A stretch of 64,000 nucleotides of DNA from Nannobrachium achirus (GCA_963921795.1 OY997640.1:49324050-49388049), one strand, 5' to 3'; shown: positions 37,992 to 50,600, counted from the first letter of the stretch. The notes: generated by a model not told the origin, from the letters alone. Numbers and translations are program-made.

Positions 37992-38285
37992 TCCCCTGCT
38001 ACTCCCAGCCTCCTCCTGGGAACATGCTCCCCCTGGCTTCCTCCTCCCCCTCCCCCGGGGCAGAGCGGCAGGGAGAGCGGGAGCCTTCGCCCTTGCCACC
38101 GCTGTTGCTGCCACTGCCATCATCCCTCATCAGCCGGTCGCGGGGGAAAGCAGCAGTGACAAATATCTCATTACGGGAGCCCAGGAAATCAGAGTAAAAT
38201 CAATCACTTGCCATCAGGTTCCTGCAGCTGTGGGAAGCGCAGGCTGAAATATATCGATGTTGAGGGGGGGGGAGAGAGGGGGACA

Positions 38286-38299
38286 TGAAAGAGAGAGAG

Positions 38300-38346
<47 letters not shown>
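38286..38346. repeat. (GA)n microsatellite
   Basis: About 28 GA units with one CT interruption. Confidence 0.95.
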
Positions 38347-38348
<2 letters not shown>

Positions 38349-38492
38349 AAATAGTGGTCTGCCCTGGCCATGAGGGTATTTGATGTCGGTGTGCTTTTAT
38401 TCCTAATAGTAATTCTATTAGCAGCAATTTATTGAGTCGGGTTGACGATACAGAGCGATAATTTGATAGAGACACCTAACATCTGTCATTTG

Positions 38493-38494
<2 letters not shown>

Positions 38495-38537
<43 letters not shown>

Positions 38538-38538
38538 G

Positions 38539-38606
<68 letters not shown>

Positions 38607-38640
38607 TGTGTGTGTGTGTGTGCGTGCCTGCGTGTGTGTA
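38495..38640. repeat. compound (GT)n-(GCGT)n microsatellite
   Basis: About 20 GT units, then about 17 GCGT/TGCG tetranucleotides, then GT again. Confidence 0.97.
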
Positions 38641-39504
38641 TTCAAATGTTTATTTCATTTGGAAAAGACAGTTTTCACTTCGTAAGATCACTTGTGATGA
38701 TGCTTTGTGTTTCTTCTTAACACAACGGAAGCCAAGGTTTCTAACATTTCTAGCTGTTGCTGGTGCCGCCGCTCACTTACGCTTTATTTTGAAGAGCCTT
38801 GGAAGCTTCGTGCGTGTGCACGTGAGTGTCCGCTGACGATTGAGGAAGATAATCCATTTGTTTACAAACGCTCGCGAAACTAAAATCCAAACCGGGACCG
38901 ACCATCGCGGTAAAGTGTCACCGTGAAAACAGGCAGATCTCTGCTTCCCTGGTGTTCTTTGCCTAGACGATCCATTTTGCTTCTGTGCGCGTCATGTTAT
39001 GACATATGCACCAGCGTCTCTCACAGAGTACACAGTACGGATGCAGCTGCACGTAACCAAGTTAACCCTTTGTCTCGTTGAGAGACGAGACAACTTCGTT
39101 TTGGCACAGCGACCTCCAGTGGCCGTATCTCGTTACTGAACGAGTTTGGCCCCCAAGTTGTTAAAGTAGGACTGTCACTTTAAAAAGTAATCTTAAAATA
39201 TTAGTTAATATGTTACGATGTAATTGTGAAATGCGCAAGTATAAGCCAATCAAATTAATTGACTGTACTTAGACTACTTACTGTAATCGTCAGCTGTTGT
39301 TGGGGGGCGAGGGGCAGATTATACTGTGACATGAGTTTCAGACTATTTCAGACCGTTTTCAGAGAGACCAGGTGACCTACTGTATCATACTATTATAATT
39401 TCGGGGCGTGTCAGCGGGCCTTTAAGTACAAAAACTCATTAAGCAGAATGTCCAGTTTCACAAGTTATCATTATGTCTCTAAAATGTTTTCAAATAGCCG
39501 AAGT

Positions 39505-40028
39505 TTAACTCATTTAGTGCCCCTGAAATTAACGGATTATAAAGTCCACGATGCCACCTTCAGGCTGGCATCACTACCGTTATCTTATTTTGAAGGCCAG
39601 AAGTCCACAGCGCAATCACTTCCGGTCTGACGTCATCGGGTCCTGCGCCGGAACCGATCCTTGTCCACGTGGAGTTGTGTAATGGCGGACCGGGAGCTTT
39701 TATACATGTGTAACATAAGCGAGCATCTGCCTCCATCCTAGCTTCTAAAGTGTAGTTTTGAGATAATGGACATTAAAGATGAGATCCCCCGTCCACCTCA
39801 ATGTTATGGATGGGACTATTTTGTGCTCGTGGAGCCGTGATGATGCGAAATCAGCGACGGATTTCGTCTCCGGACCTCCGGCCATTCTTCTCGGTAATGT
39901 ACCCGCCGTTACAGTAATATATTACTTTTCGCGAGATATCTCGGGAATGGCACTACAGATACTCGAGTACATTTCGCGAGATATCTCGGGAATGGCACTA
40001 AATCGGTTAATAGGGCTGAAATGGTTAA
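39505..40028. mobile_element. TTAA-bounded element with internal tandem repeat
   Basis: TTAACTCATTTAGTGCCC at the left, GGGCTGAAATGGTTAA at the right, resembling the ends of the MITE at 23507. CpG-rich interior. Contains two copies of a 29-bp block around CGAGATATCTCG (39927-39955 and 39972-40000). Non-coding. Confidence 0.6.
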
Positions 40029-40039
40029 TGTATGTTTTG

Positions 40040-41630
40040 TAATAATCATCTAAATCTACAAAGTATGTAGTAACTAAAGCTTTCAAATAATTGTAGTGGA
40101 GTAAAATACAATATTTGTCTCTGAGACCCAATCAAACTACATGTTGCTATGGGGCCAGATAAGAGATAGGAGGAGCTTTCTCAAAGCTTCTCCTCTCTGA
40201 GTTTAGCATCGACAAGAACGCTCCCCAGGGGCTCTCTTCCTCTCAATGTCATTCTCTATTGCTTACAACCACATTCCAGTACCACCTATCTATTATTTAC
40301 AGGTTTAAGGCCACACGCATTAGCTCATATCTATACAAAGGCAGACACAATGCAGTGTTCAGTGCCTTTCTGACAGCCACCACTCTGAATGAAATACAGA
40401 AACCATAATTTAGATTTTCATAGCTAAGAAAGCTATTCTTTCTGGGAGGTAGGATATTTCGCCCCAAAGAATAATTCCATATCCCATAGCCAGGCTCTGT
40501 ATCCTTTTTTCTGTACCAAAATCGAGCTACTGGTGAAATGAGGAAAAAAAGAAAGGAGGGGGGGGGGGGGGGAGGGGGCGACATGTTGCAGTGTGCATCC
40601 AAGGACAAACTGTGATGTGTTTTGACAGAAAAAGAAGAAAGGTTTTCCAGTATGATTTACATATACAGAACAAAACAGAACAATGAACAATCGAATCTCC
40701 AACAACGATGCCTCAGCTAGGAGATGGGGTGAAAGCAAGGGCATTGGAAACATCTACATGCAACAACATTTCAGCAATCTCACGTGCTGAATGTTTTTGT
40801 ACAAGATGCATATGCGTGCAGTCACTTTTTCAGTGTTTTTTTTTCCTTCTTGAAAATGTGGTGTCTCTGATCTGATCATGTGACTTCTAGGAAAAAAGGG
40901 AATTTGACAACCCAATACTATATTTGTGGTTTGGCTATTTTTGTCTAGTCCGTACCCGTCCTTACTTTTACCCGTACATTTATAGTCTGGATGGCCGAAA
41001 TGTAATGTGAAGCTTGACCAATCCTCAAACTTAAACCACACCAAACATAAAGGATATAAGTTCCGGACAGACAGCCATTTGGTCGATTAATAGTTACTAG
41101 AAGTACTACTTGACCTTACTACTTACTACTGGTGAAACTTGATGAAACTTGTCCCAATTAATAGTCTGGTTGGCAGAAATGTCACGTGAAGCTCACCAAT
41201 CCTCCAATCCTCAAGCTTATTGGACATATGCCCGTTTATGCCCATCTCGTGGACTTTACATATACCTATACATGTTATGACGTCACCCTTTCCCCTCTCT
41301 GATTGGCTAAGGACCTATGGCCTGTGGCCCTTATTGGCTATGAACATAAACACGCACACACATGTGCGGTGCGATGCTCTTCGGGAACGATGTCCCCCCA
41401 TTTATGCAATACCCATTAACTCATTCTATCCATTGGTGTCAATGTTCTGTACCCATTGTACCCGTCTGTCTGTGTTCTATGTCAAAGATGCCCAAAAAAC
41501 TCTGCATGTGTTTGAGGTCAACTGGCTCTCAGGAGACGTGGGGGACAGAGCGGCTCCATTACTGACTGCAGACACAGACAGTGGCACAAACACACGCACA
41601 AATGCACACACGCACACACACGCACACTCA
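40040..41630. other. intron stretch downstream of the second inpp4b exon
   Basis: Single-copy-looking sequence with a repeated AATAGTCTGG.TGGC.GAAATGT motif at 40982-41005 and 41161-41185. A CA/TG-rich tract lies against the exon donor (41589-41628). No further exon seen. Confidence 0.4.
40558..40579. repeat. poly-G tract
   Basis: About 14 G then AGGGGGCG. Quadruplex-forming potential on the plus strand. Confidence 0.9.
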
Positions 41631-41633
41631 TAC

Positions 41634-41764
41634 CAGTAATCTTGTCCAGCTCTGACAGAGTCTCCTGATAGGAGCTGATGACTCCTCCGTAACGTGAGAT
41701 CACCTCCTTCCTCAGGTTGTCCCAGTGGGGGGAGAGCTCACCCAAATCTCTCAGCTCCTCAACC
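41634..41764 (-). CDS. inpp4b: inpp4b internal exon (second)
   Basis: Forty-three whole codons, VEELRDLGELSPHWDNLRKE through ETLSELDKIT, joined in phase 2 to the exon at 54460-54607 so the junction reads QEDMRR-VEELRDL. It matches INPP4A ELEELGELSPCWESLRRQ...YQENLTDL. The acceptor is CCATCCAG|G. Its polypyrimidine tract is itself a (CT)n microsatellite lying only a few bases upstream. The donor is ACTG|GTATGA, phase 1, and the intron turns TG-rich at once. The part of the protein encoded is the predicted helical linker between C2 and catalytic domains. Reading frame, length (131 nt) and both splice sites agree, so a functional exon is very likely. Confidence 0.92.
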
Positions 41765-41767
41765 CTG

Positions 41768-41768
<1 letters not shown>

Positions 41769-41823
<55 letters not shown>

Positions 41824-41824
41824 T
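41769..41824. repeat. (GA)n microsatellite forming the exon's pyrimidine tract
   Basis: About 27 GA units on plus, that is (CT)n on the transcribed-sense minus strand, ending four bases before the AG of the acceptor of the exon at 41634-41764. Confidence 0.95.
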
Positions 41825-42645
41825 GGGAACATTTAGAAGATGCAGCATATACCATGCCAACCTTAATGTAAAATAAAAAAGAGCCTTTATAGGACTGTTC
41901 CGTGAGTGCTGGTGTTCTCTTTGAGAATCTTCCTTGTAAAGTTACGTTTCCCGACCGTGCACCCGGTAAGAAGTTTACTACTGTTGTTGAGACGACTTGG
42001 AGTCGTGCGCACACCTCTGCTTCAAACATTTAGAAGAGATCATTTGAATTTGAGTGAAATTAACCAGAGATCCACAGATTCACAATAGGTTTTTTAGGGA
42101 AATCCAAAAGGGTAGGCAGACAAACAAATCAACTTCATGAATAATAATAAAAAATATATAGATATTGTATATAATAGAGTATTGAACAGCAGCCATATTA
42201 GCAGAGGGCCCATCACCACATGCTGGTTTAAATTAGCTACTGTGGCTATACAATTACTCTGTATTAGTGTCCATAATCAATACCTTGAATGCAACATCCG
42301 TTTCAGCTACAGTAGATACTGTATAATATCCTCTAGTTCAGATTGATAAGCTATTCAATAGCCCTGTCCCGGTAGTGTCTGGAGTTGGCTGGTAGCCAGT
42401 TTGAAACTGTTTTAGCAAGGCTGCTGCTAAGATAAATGAACCGCACTCTCCTGGCCTTAGATCAGTTTGAGACAGAATGCTACGGTGTAGATCATCAACA
42501 GATAATTTACAGCTCAGGGGCAAAACATGCGTGTGCTGTGCTGTGCATGCATGCGCACAGAACACAGAAATGATCAGGCGTATCCACATGCAGGTGTACA
42601 GTATATCTGTGGAAGCACCTGCAAGCCCAGGCACGCATACACACA

Positions 42646-42799
42646 CAAATGCCACACAAGCCCATCCACTGAAAACAATACACAAATGCACATGCTCACA
42701 TGCATGTACCACACGCACGTACCCCCCCCCCCCCACACACACACACACACACATACACACACACGCACACACACACAAGCGCACGTACACACACACACA

Positions 42800-42839
<40 letters not shown>

Positions 42840-42846
42840 CACGAAA
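42646..42846. repeat. (CA)n, poly-C and (GCAC)n tract
   Basis: CA-rich sequence with a C14 run at 42722-42735 and about 10 GCAC units ending at 42842. Confidence 0.95.
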
Positions 42847-43139
42847 ACACCCACACAGTAAAATAAGGGGGGTTCATTCATATGTTTGGGTGATTATTTT
42901 ATTGATTATTTTATGATATTTTTGTTATGTTGTAACATGATATATGTTGTTTGATATACCAGCTCAAATTTTATAGTGTTCCAATTTTGTCTGCTTATTT
43001 CTGTTTTGTTCCATCACTTTCAATTTCACTCGTTTAACCCGCATCCTGCGATGAGTTCTGCCTCCTGATTGGATACAATTGGTATCCCGACCTGAAAATG
43101 TATTTTCTGTTTACGTTTCGGCGGCCCATTCCCACTGGG

Positions 43140-43155
43140 CACGATAAAGATAAAG

Positions 43156-43195
<40 letters not shown>

Positions 43196-43315
43196 CTCAA
43201 TTGAAGTGGATGGCAGCATCCACACCACAACAACAAAGACAACGATAGCCGTAAACAATATCGTTTGGATCACTTTTTGCGTCATGACGTCAGATAATTA
43301 TCTTTATCTTTATCT
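43140..43315. mobile_element. MITE with GATAAAGATAAAG ends around a (TA)n tract
   Basis: CGATAAAGATAAAGAAAT (43142) is inverted as TATCTTTATCTTTATCTTG (43299). Between lie (TA)17 at 43157-43191 and GTGGATGGCAGCATCCAC, a motif also at 51639. Confidence 0.6.
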
Positions 43316-44195
43316 TGCTCATATATGGACATATTGTGTCAGTTTAACCAGTGTGGTTGCCACGACACAAGTCACTACGTCCTTGTCCCTTTTATGCCCA
43401 TATATGGAGATCCCTGTCCTCTACATCTGATTCCCAGATGATGCCCTGTTAGGGCAACCACAACTAATAGAATCCCTTTTATGCCTATCAATATTAAGCC
43501 CATCTGATATGGACACAAGCAGGCCTACACACAAAGTGTGCCCCAGATAGATTCGCGTAAATACAATCCTGAATCTCCACTTATCTACTGCGTTCTATTG
43601 AATTCCTCGTCCAACCTCCTCTGCATTACTCCTAACAAGAACATCTATTTCTCACCCGCTATGTTTGTCTGAAGTGATCAGCGGCCTGCTGTCTCTTGTC
43701 TTATCACACTGTGCCTATATAGCCAGAGGAACAAACAGGGATGGATACAAGATCATCTAATCTCCAGCTAATGGGGGTACGGGTGGCCAATGCTGATATT
43801 CAGTTGAATGGCCAGACCCATCATTAGCATGTGAATGTGAATGACCACCGTCAGATTGGTGGATAGCATTCAGAGACTTTGCCTCTGGCATTCAATCCCA
43901 CGTAAATTGCAGTGATCTTATAGAACATAGGGGTTCATGGAGATTCAATGCGCTATTCTGAATAACAAACATACGGTATGCACTGCTCTCGTGATAATAT
44001 ACCTAATTGTGAAATAATCACAGCTTATACAGATTCAAGAGGCTGCATGTATTAAAGCCAGCTGCTTTGTTGTATTTTTTAAATGTGTGAATGCATTATT
44101 CTGTGTTCAGTTTGTAAGATAAAACATTAGAGGGTGATGGCCTCTCCTCAGTGTTCACTTCAGGTTTGTAAATATGGACAAATGGATTTTGGGTT

Positions 44196-44197
<2 letters not shown>

Positions 44198-44254
<57 letters not shown>

Positions 44255-44268
44255 GCGTGTGTGTGTGT

Positions 44269-44299
<31 letters not shown>
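44198..44299. repeat. (GT)n microsatellite
   Basis: About 50 GT units with several CG interruptions. Confidence 0.97.
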
Positions 44300-44752
44300 A
44301 ATACCTATTCCAGTGCAAGTGAGTTGAACTCAATAAATGGCACATTAAAGTACATTTTCACTATCCGTCCGCATCTACTTTTCTTTTCTAAACCAGTCCG
44401 CCGCAGGTAGCAAACCTTTAGGGTCTGAGTGGCAGTGCATGCTGGGTGACTTTGAAAAGGTGCTCCCTAGATGTCTAAGTAAGCTACATGCTCATGGCTA
44501 CGGACAGGTGTTCATGCCAACAGCAATAGGAGCTTTTCAGGCATTCACACTTCCAGGGTATTTTCTTAGGGAATAGAAACCCACTGTTTTTCATGCTCAC
44601 AAGCAGCATGTCATTAGATCCGCTGTATCCACAATTCCACACGCTCTTAATTATGCACGTATCAGAACAAAGACTAAAGATAAACATACTGTTCCTTCAG
44701 AGGTAACATGCTACAAAGGCTGCAATATAAAGATTAGGACCCGATCTAAGGG

Positions 44753-44943
44753 CCCTATTTTCATCCATGCCTTACTTCTTTGCCTTTTTTTGTATTTTGA
44801 TTTTTTTTTAAAGCGTTCAAATAGCTGATCTACATGTCAATGTAGATTGGCTATTTTAAGTATTTTAAAATGTTTTTCAAAGTAGTAGAAAAGGCAAAGA
44901 AGTTTGGAGATAAGGGGTAAGGCATGGACGAAAATATAGCTCT
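44753..44943. mobile_element. MITE with CCATGCCTTAC ends and palindrome
   Basis: CTATTTTCATCCATGCCTTA and TAAGGCATGGACGAAAATAT are inverted ends with one mismatch in the core; the centre is a short palindrome AAATAGCTGATCTACATG...TAGATTGGCTATTTT (44819-44857). Partner fragment at 17370-17490. Confidence 0.75.
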
Positions 44944-46212
44944 AAGACTATTACATCTTCTTAAAGGAAAAGTAAGAACAAAACTCTCTTAACAGTGGTT
45001 CAAAAAACATTGTTTTTCATGGTTGCCATGCTAATGCGAGTGCAAGAGCTGAAGGAGATAATGATAGTGGCGCCTCGGTCGTCGCATGCAGATGGACGCG
45101 CTGAGGTGTATTTCACAGCTGACGTTGCCTCGGTATCAATCAAGCATATTGTTTCCTACAGACCCACTTTACCCATCGCTCAGAGTGGCTCTCGTTCTAA
45201 GGAATTGTGGCTATTTTAACCAATCACCAGGGAGAGCGAGAGGCAGGGGGGAAGTGAGGTGATGCTCTGTTGATTTTCCTGGTTCAAACAGCAGGCACCC
45301 TGACCTAGGTAGGCACAATTCTCTTCAGACGATTGCGGCCATTCACAGTAATCCATACCCCGCTGTCTCTCCCACTCAACCACTGTTATTTGTGCATCAC
45401 GGTAGCAAGGCAAAGTCACATACGCCTGACTAACCTGTTATTTTTGTGTCGAGGCAGCAGAGGGCCATGGGTGTACAGTATAGGTACAGAACAAACACCG
45501 CCTGACAGCCTGACAGAGGATGATGGCAGTGGGAGGAGTCTGCAGGGAAGCTGTCTCAGTTGAGGTGGAAATGTAGGAGAGGTTTGATGTAAGGGTGGCC
45601 TGGATGAGCAATGGTACAGGAGGGAGAGAGGTGGCAGGGGAGTTTGTGAGTGTGACAAAGGCTCTAAATCAGGGGCAAGTCAGTTTGACCTTGTTGCACT
45701 GCCGAACTCCGTACTCATTCAGTCCAACCTCCTTCCCATTGTCGTGTTTGTTGTCAGAAAGCGTTTCTGAGTATTGACTGCCTTCTATTGGATGTATTGC
45801 TTAATATTCATACCAACATAAAGGACTCATCAAAGTGTGTGAGCAGTGACAGTTAGGCCACATCATTCGAAATGGATTTATTTATTTTCATACGTAAAGG
45901 GAGCATAAATCAGCTTTTATATGACACATGTATGATGGAGGGAAAGGGACAAGGAGTGGCAGAGAATGGATAAAAATAACTCAATAATTAAAACAGGACA
46001 GGGAGGGGATGTGAATGAGCTCTATTCCCCCTTTCCTTATTGTGAATAATAAATGTGTATATCATTTCAAAGGACATACGGACTCTGTTATGCACAACAC
46101 ATCACCACCTAGACTGACCATGTAGCAGAGCTTAAAGGTAGGGTAAGTAGGGTAAATTATATTTGTTTAACTCAAGTGTTTAGGTGTGTTAGTGCTTTAT
46201 ATTCTTATAGTA

Positions 46213-47386
46213 ATTGCAATAGTTTGTTCAGTAACAGGGGTCTCCCTGTCTCTCCAGATCTTTAGTACCTGTAAACAGAAAATGCATTTTCAGGCGGGGA
46301 TACCAATTTTATCCAATCAGAAGAGAGAACTAATATAGCATACAGGACAAACAAGTGAAATTGAAGCTTAATGAATCCAGAATACAAGTGATTGCTGTAA
46401 TTTAAAGTTCTCTTTAACCATCAAAAGATTGAAAGCGAAAACAAACATCGGACGGTGATGTCCACTACTCAACCAGTTTCAATCCATTAATTCTCAACAA
46501 AATGTCTGTGATTCTAATTGTACTATAATCAGCAGACGTGAGAGTTTCAATTCCTGATCATTATCATTGCAATAGATTGTTCAGTAACTGGGGTCTCTCC
46601 AGATCTTTAGTAAACAGAAAATGCATTTTCAGGTGGGGATACCAATTTTATCCAATCAGAAGAGAGAACTAATATAGCATACAGGAAAAACAAGTGAAAT
46701 TGAAAGTGATGGATTCTGGGGAATGGGATACACTATTGTGTACAGCCTTCCCACAGTAATTAAAACAACCATTCTCTCCTCTGCTTTCTGACCCTAAACG
46801 CTGTCCATTGTGCTGAATGGCCATGTCAGAGTACAGGTTGGTATACTGTAGACTCTACTGTAGAAGCCCTATCACCCTATCCCTTGGCACTATGAGCTAT
46901 CCGTTAATTACGCACAAGGCAGCTAGTGCTGCCCCAAACAATATTGTGTACCTGTTAAATATTTAGCAGAGTCCCTTTTTTTGCTATCGTGCTCACATGT
47001 GTATGGGAAAGCGCATTGCGGGACCTCTCAGACCACCTGCTATGCTAGATCCGTTTGGTTGCTCTGAAAGACTCATATTTCACTCCCAGTTTATGTGGCA
47101 TTACAAAGATATTATTCCTTCAATAATCCAAATACAAGTGTACCACAGTGTCTTCTTGCCCAGAATTGCGGTAGTGGAGTGTGTGGGTGCTCTCCACACT
47201 GTGTGGGGAGAGTTGGGGGTCATTATCAAAGACAAACAAAATGTTTGATCTGTTTGCTATAACCACACCACCAGACCATTCAGTTTAATGAATCCAGAAC
47301 ACAAGTGATTGCTGTAATTTAAAGTTCTCTTTAACCATCAAAAGATAGAAAGCGAAAACGAAACATCGGACGGTGAGGTCCACAAA
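46213..47386. repeat. local duplication of two repeat units
   Basis: Unit A (46213-46364) recurs at 46565-46707, and unit B (46363-46465) recurs at 47282-47386, all in direct orientation. A third, inverted and more diverged A copy lies at 43012-43115. Shared blocks include CCAATTTTATCCAATCAG and AACATCGGACGGTGA. Confidence 0.8.
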
Positions 47387-47399
47387 GCACAGGACAGAA

Positions 47400-48105
47400 A
47401 GCCCTACTCAACAAGACTCAGAGCGGCTGCAGAGTTCATGTGTAACTCGGCAACACTTGAATTAATAATTTAGATTGTGATTGTCATTACATTCCCTATG
47501 ATCAGTAAGTATCACATGTGTGGGTGATACTTATAGTATGTGTATCAAATATGGTTTTATTTATGCAAGCATTGGGACATTTCTTCTTTCAATATGATGT
47601 TTATTTTTCTTTTGGTCTCACCGCTTAACGCAGTCAAAAAGTTATTAAAGCATGATGGATTGTTAACTACATCTCCCCTTTGATGGTTTACCTGTAATGC
47701 GCTAATGCGTCCTTGCGCTGTGAAGACACTGACAAAACACCTTCGCCTCACTGCGGCATGCGATAAGACTAGCTTGGGGCTGGTCTTAACTTGGAGCACC
47801 ATGGCCTGTGGGGAAAAATCTGCCGGATCGTGCCAGACCACACCTCATTTTAAGACTGACGCACACGCCCCAAGCGCAAAATCGGTGCATACCGGTGTGG
47901 TATCTAGACAACGTGGAGAGCAAAGCAGTCGCACGTGTAGAAAGATACAGTATCACTGGTGGAAGATAGGGCCCTATGAGTTAAACTGCCAGAACACATC
48001 CACTGCACAGCACGAAAGAAAGGAAACCCTGAAAAGGTCACCAGAAAAGCTAAAAAACAAAGGTGGGAGGAATTAAGAGAGAAAAGAAGCAGAGAGAGAG
48101 GGGGG

Positions 48106-48110
<5 letters not shown>
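47400..48110. other. intron stretch, nothing recognised
   Basis: No exon, repeat terminus or RNA gene supported on either strand. Confidence 0.4.

Positions 48111-48187
<77 letters not shown>
48110..48187. repeat. (GA)n microsatellite
   Basis: About 38 GA units. Confidence 0.97.
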
Positions 48188-48189
<2 letters not shown>

Positions 48190-49025
48190 ATAAAACTGAC
48201 TCGGATAGATTGCAGAGGGTTACAGAATACATTTTTCCAAAGAGTGAAACCCTGTCATGTTGGTTCCTTTATTTCACGGTGCGTTATGGCGGCTGTTGAA
48301 TTTAATCACCCACAGCTTTGTGCCCGGGGGTCAATTTAACCCATGTGAGAGAACTGACAAACAAACCGACTCCTTCATGAACACACACAGCACGGCTCCC
48401 GCTTTGCATGCAAAAAAAGACAGCTCCGATCCTAATGAGCACACAATCTGTCACCACACAACCCTCAAACGAAAACATGCATGACAGAACACCTGAAGAA
48501 GGTAACTTGACCGAGACATTGTGATTTTTCTTATTAAAATGCTCTAATTGCAAGCATGAGACGGCATGTAGTAGCGTGTTGGCAATCATCGCTATATAAA
48601 CGTTATGGTGTCAACTATAAATGGATTAGAGACACCGCTGGTTTTCAGTGTAGGAGGAAAGAGCAGGAACACGGATTTTCTCAATGAATGACCCTCCAAA
48701 TGAATTTTAATGAATGTGGTGTAATTGACGCCGTCACACGCCGACACATAATTAATGCACGCATCGCTATCTTTAACATGTGCACTGGGAGCCACGCACA
48801 TCTACAAATGAGAAAGCGATGACAAACAAGCTACCTCTGTGTACACAGAAGGGAAGGTGGCCATCATCATAAGAGTGGGGGAAAAGCCTGTTACAATTTC
48901 CAGAGAGTGATCACAGCAGCCGAAAGGGAATACAGTGACAATATCCCGACACAGGTAAATGGCAATGACCCATGTAGTAGCAGGGACTACACACAATATT
49001 GGACTTTAAAGGCAGAAGACATTCT
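48190..49025. other. intron stretch, nothing recognised
   Basis: Single-copy-looking sequence; no gene or repeat termini supported. Confidence 0.4.
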
Positions 49026-49029
49026 ATAT

Positions 49030-49250
49030 TTCTATACCGCCTTCTCCAAAGCTCTTATACATTCACACACTGACAGTGGAGGAAACCATGCAAGGCACCA
49101 ACCTGCTCAGTGGGAGCAGTTAGGAACTTACTGTAGTGTCTTGCTCAATGACACTTCAACACTAACCCAGGGAGAGTTGGGGAACAAACCAGGAACCTTC
49201 TGATTTCCAAGCGGCCTGCTCAACCTCCTGGCCCACTGCCACCCTTGGAG
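49030..49250. repeat. fish dispersed repeat (partner of 12735-12905)
   Basis: Shares GGAAACCATGCAAGGCACCA and CAACCTGCTCA.TGGGAGCA with the inverted copy at 12735. SINE-like; class uncertain. Confidence 0.65.
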
Positions 49251-49321
49251 ACCCAGTTGGGCAGACAACATGGCTGCCTCCCTCCCAGACAAGCTGAATA
49301 GAACAGTATACTATTTACCAC

Positions 49322-49849
49322 CAGGGGTGTCGCACCAAATTCTGGGCCCTGGGTACTTTAACTATTGAAAAATAGCAGATATACAAACTCACAGCGCGGC
49401 ACCCGAGTGCCGTGATGCAAGCTTGTAGATCTGCTATTTTTGAAAATTGAATATTTCAAATCCTTCTAAGGTTTTCTGAATGTTCTAATGTTTGTTTGTC
49501 AGTGGTGCTCAAACCTTTTCACGTGAAGGACCCCCAAAATTATACCGGTATGTATTTGGCCACGGACCCCCATCTCAAAATATTTAGTTCCAAAGACCCC
49601 CCAGAAGCAAAATTTGAGTTACAAATGTTCGCTTAAATAAAAATAGATATATTCAAAGATTTGCACACATTTTCACGACTTTTCAAAAGTAGCAGATCTA
49701 TAAGCTCGCATCGCTGCACTTGGTGCCACGCTGTGAGCTTGTATGTCTGCTATTTTTGAATAGCTAAAGTATATAAAATAATTCCAGGCCCCTCCACCTT
49801 GGGCTCTAGTAACTCGGTACCACTTCCCCCCCCCCTTGTGACGCCCCTG
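49322..49849. mobile_element. CAGGGG-ended MITE with two palindromes and long direct flanks
   Basis: Ends CAGGGGTGTCGCACC and TTGTGACGCCCCTG. Inverse orientation to 37633-37991. Contains palindromes at 49366-49445 and 49682-49760. The 49 bp before it (49273-49321) recur in shortened form just after it (49850-49888), starting exactly at the element end. Confidence 0.8.
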
Positions 49850-50289
49850 GCTGCCTCCCTCCCAGACTGAATAGTACAGTATTTACACCAGTTTCAACCT
49901 CCTGGAGGAAACCCCCAGTACAGCACACGACAAACACTTTGGTCGTCGGCGAGGCTGACTTGCCCATGTCGTTCAAGCGTGTCAACAGCCGCAAAGCCAG
50001 GCATGTGATTAGAGCATGTGCAGCACAGCTGGCTGTGTGTTCATATCTAATTTCTCCCTTTCCCTATTCCGTCAAAGTCAACCACCATTTTTCCGGTAGC
50101 AAAATAAAAAGCAAGGTAACATGCTTAAATGATTGGCATCCTGTGGCCTTCACTCGCATAGTGAAAAATAGCATAAGGACCTTATTTGTAGCATCCACCC
50201 TGAACCGTCACAAATTTGCTTAGGAGCTGAACAGATCCATGGGTAATGCATAGCCTAAACACTCCACACTTCTCTCTGCTTCCCTGGAA

Positions 50290-50600
50290 AAGTGGAACTC
50301 CTATGTGAGGATGCAGTTTGTAGATTACAGCTCAGCATTCAACACCATATCCTCTGCAGACTCCACACCGTGCACGCTCAGGGACCTAGGAGGACTCAAG
50401 CCTGGACATCCTGTCCATAGACACCACATGGTGAGGACAGGCTCCAACATCTCTGCCCCTTAACACAATATTAGTATTTATTTTATTTTAATCTGCTGCT
50501 ATTCTTATATTATTGCTTTGGGCAATATTTCCTTGTCGAGGAGCCGAAACTCAAGAATTGTGTAAGAATCTTACTCTTGGACTGTAACAGCGAGGAAATG
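50290..50600 (+). mobile_element. LINE remnant with reverse-transcriptase motif
   Basis: One frame reads MQFVDYSSAFNTI, the RT motif around the first catalytic aspartate in Rex1/L2/Jockey-type LINEs, then after a deletion VRTGSNISAP from further along the domain, then a non-coding 3' tail rich in TTATTTTATTTTAAT. Heavily truncated. Confidence 0.75.

Noticed and set aside
42338-42877. Open frame of 179 codons on the minus strand
   Set aside because: Largely VCVR low-complexity from CA/GCAC repeats; the remainder lacks similarity and splice support.
43157-43191. TATA-rich promoter
   Set aside because: It is a plain (TA)17 tract inside a MITE; no gene follows.
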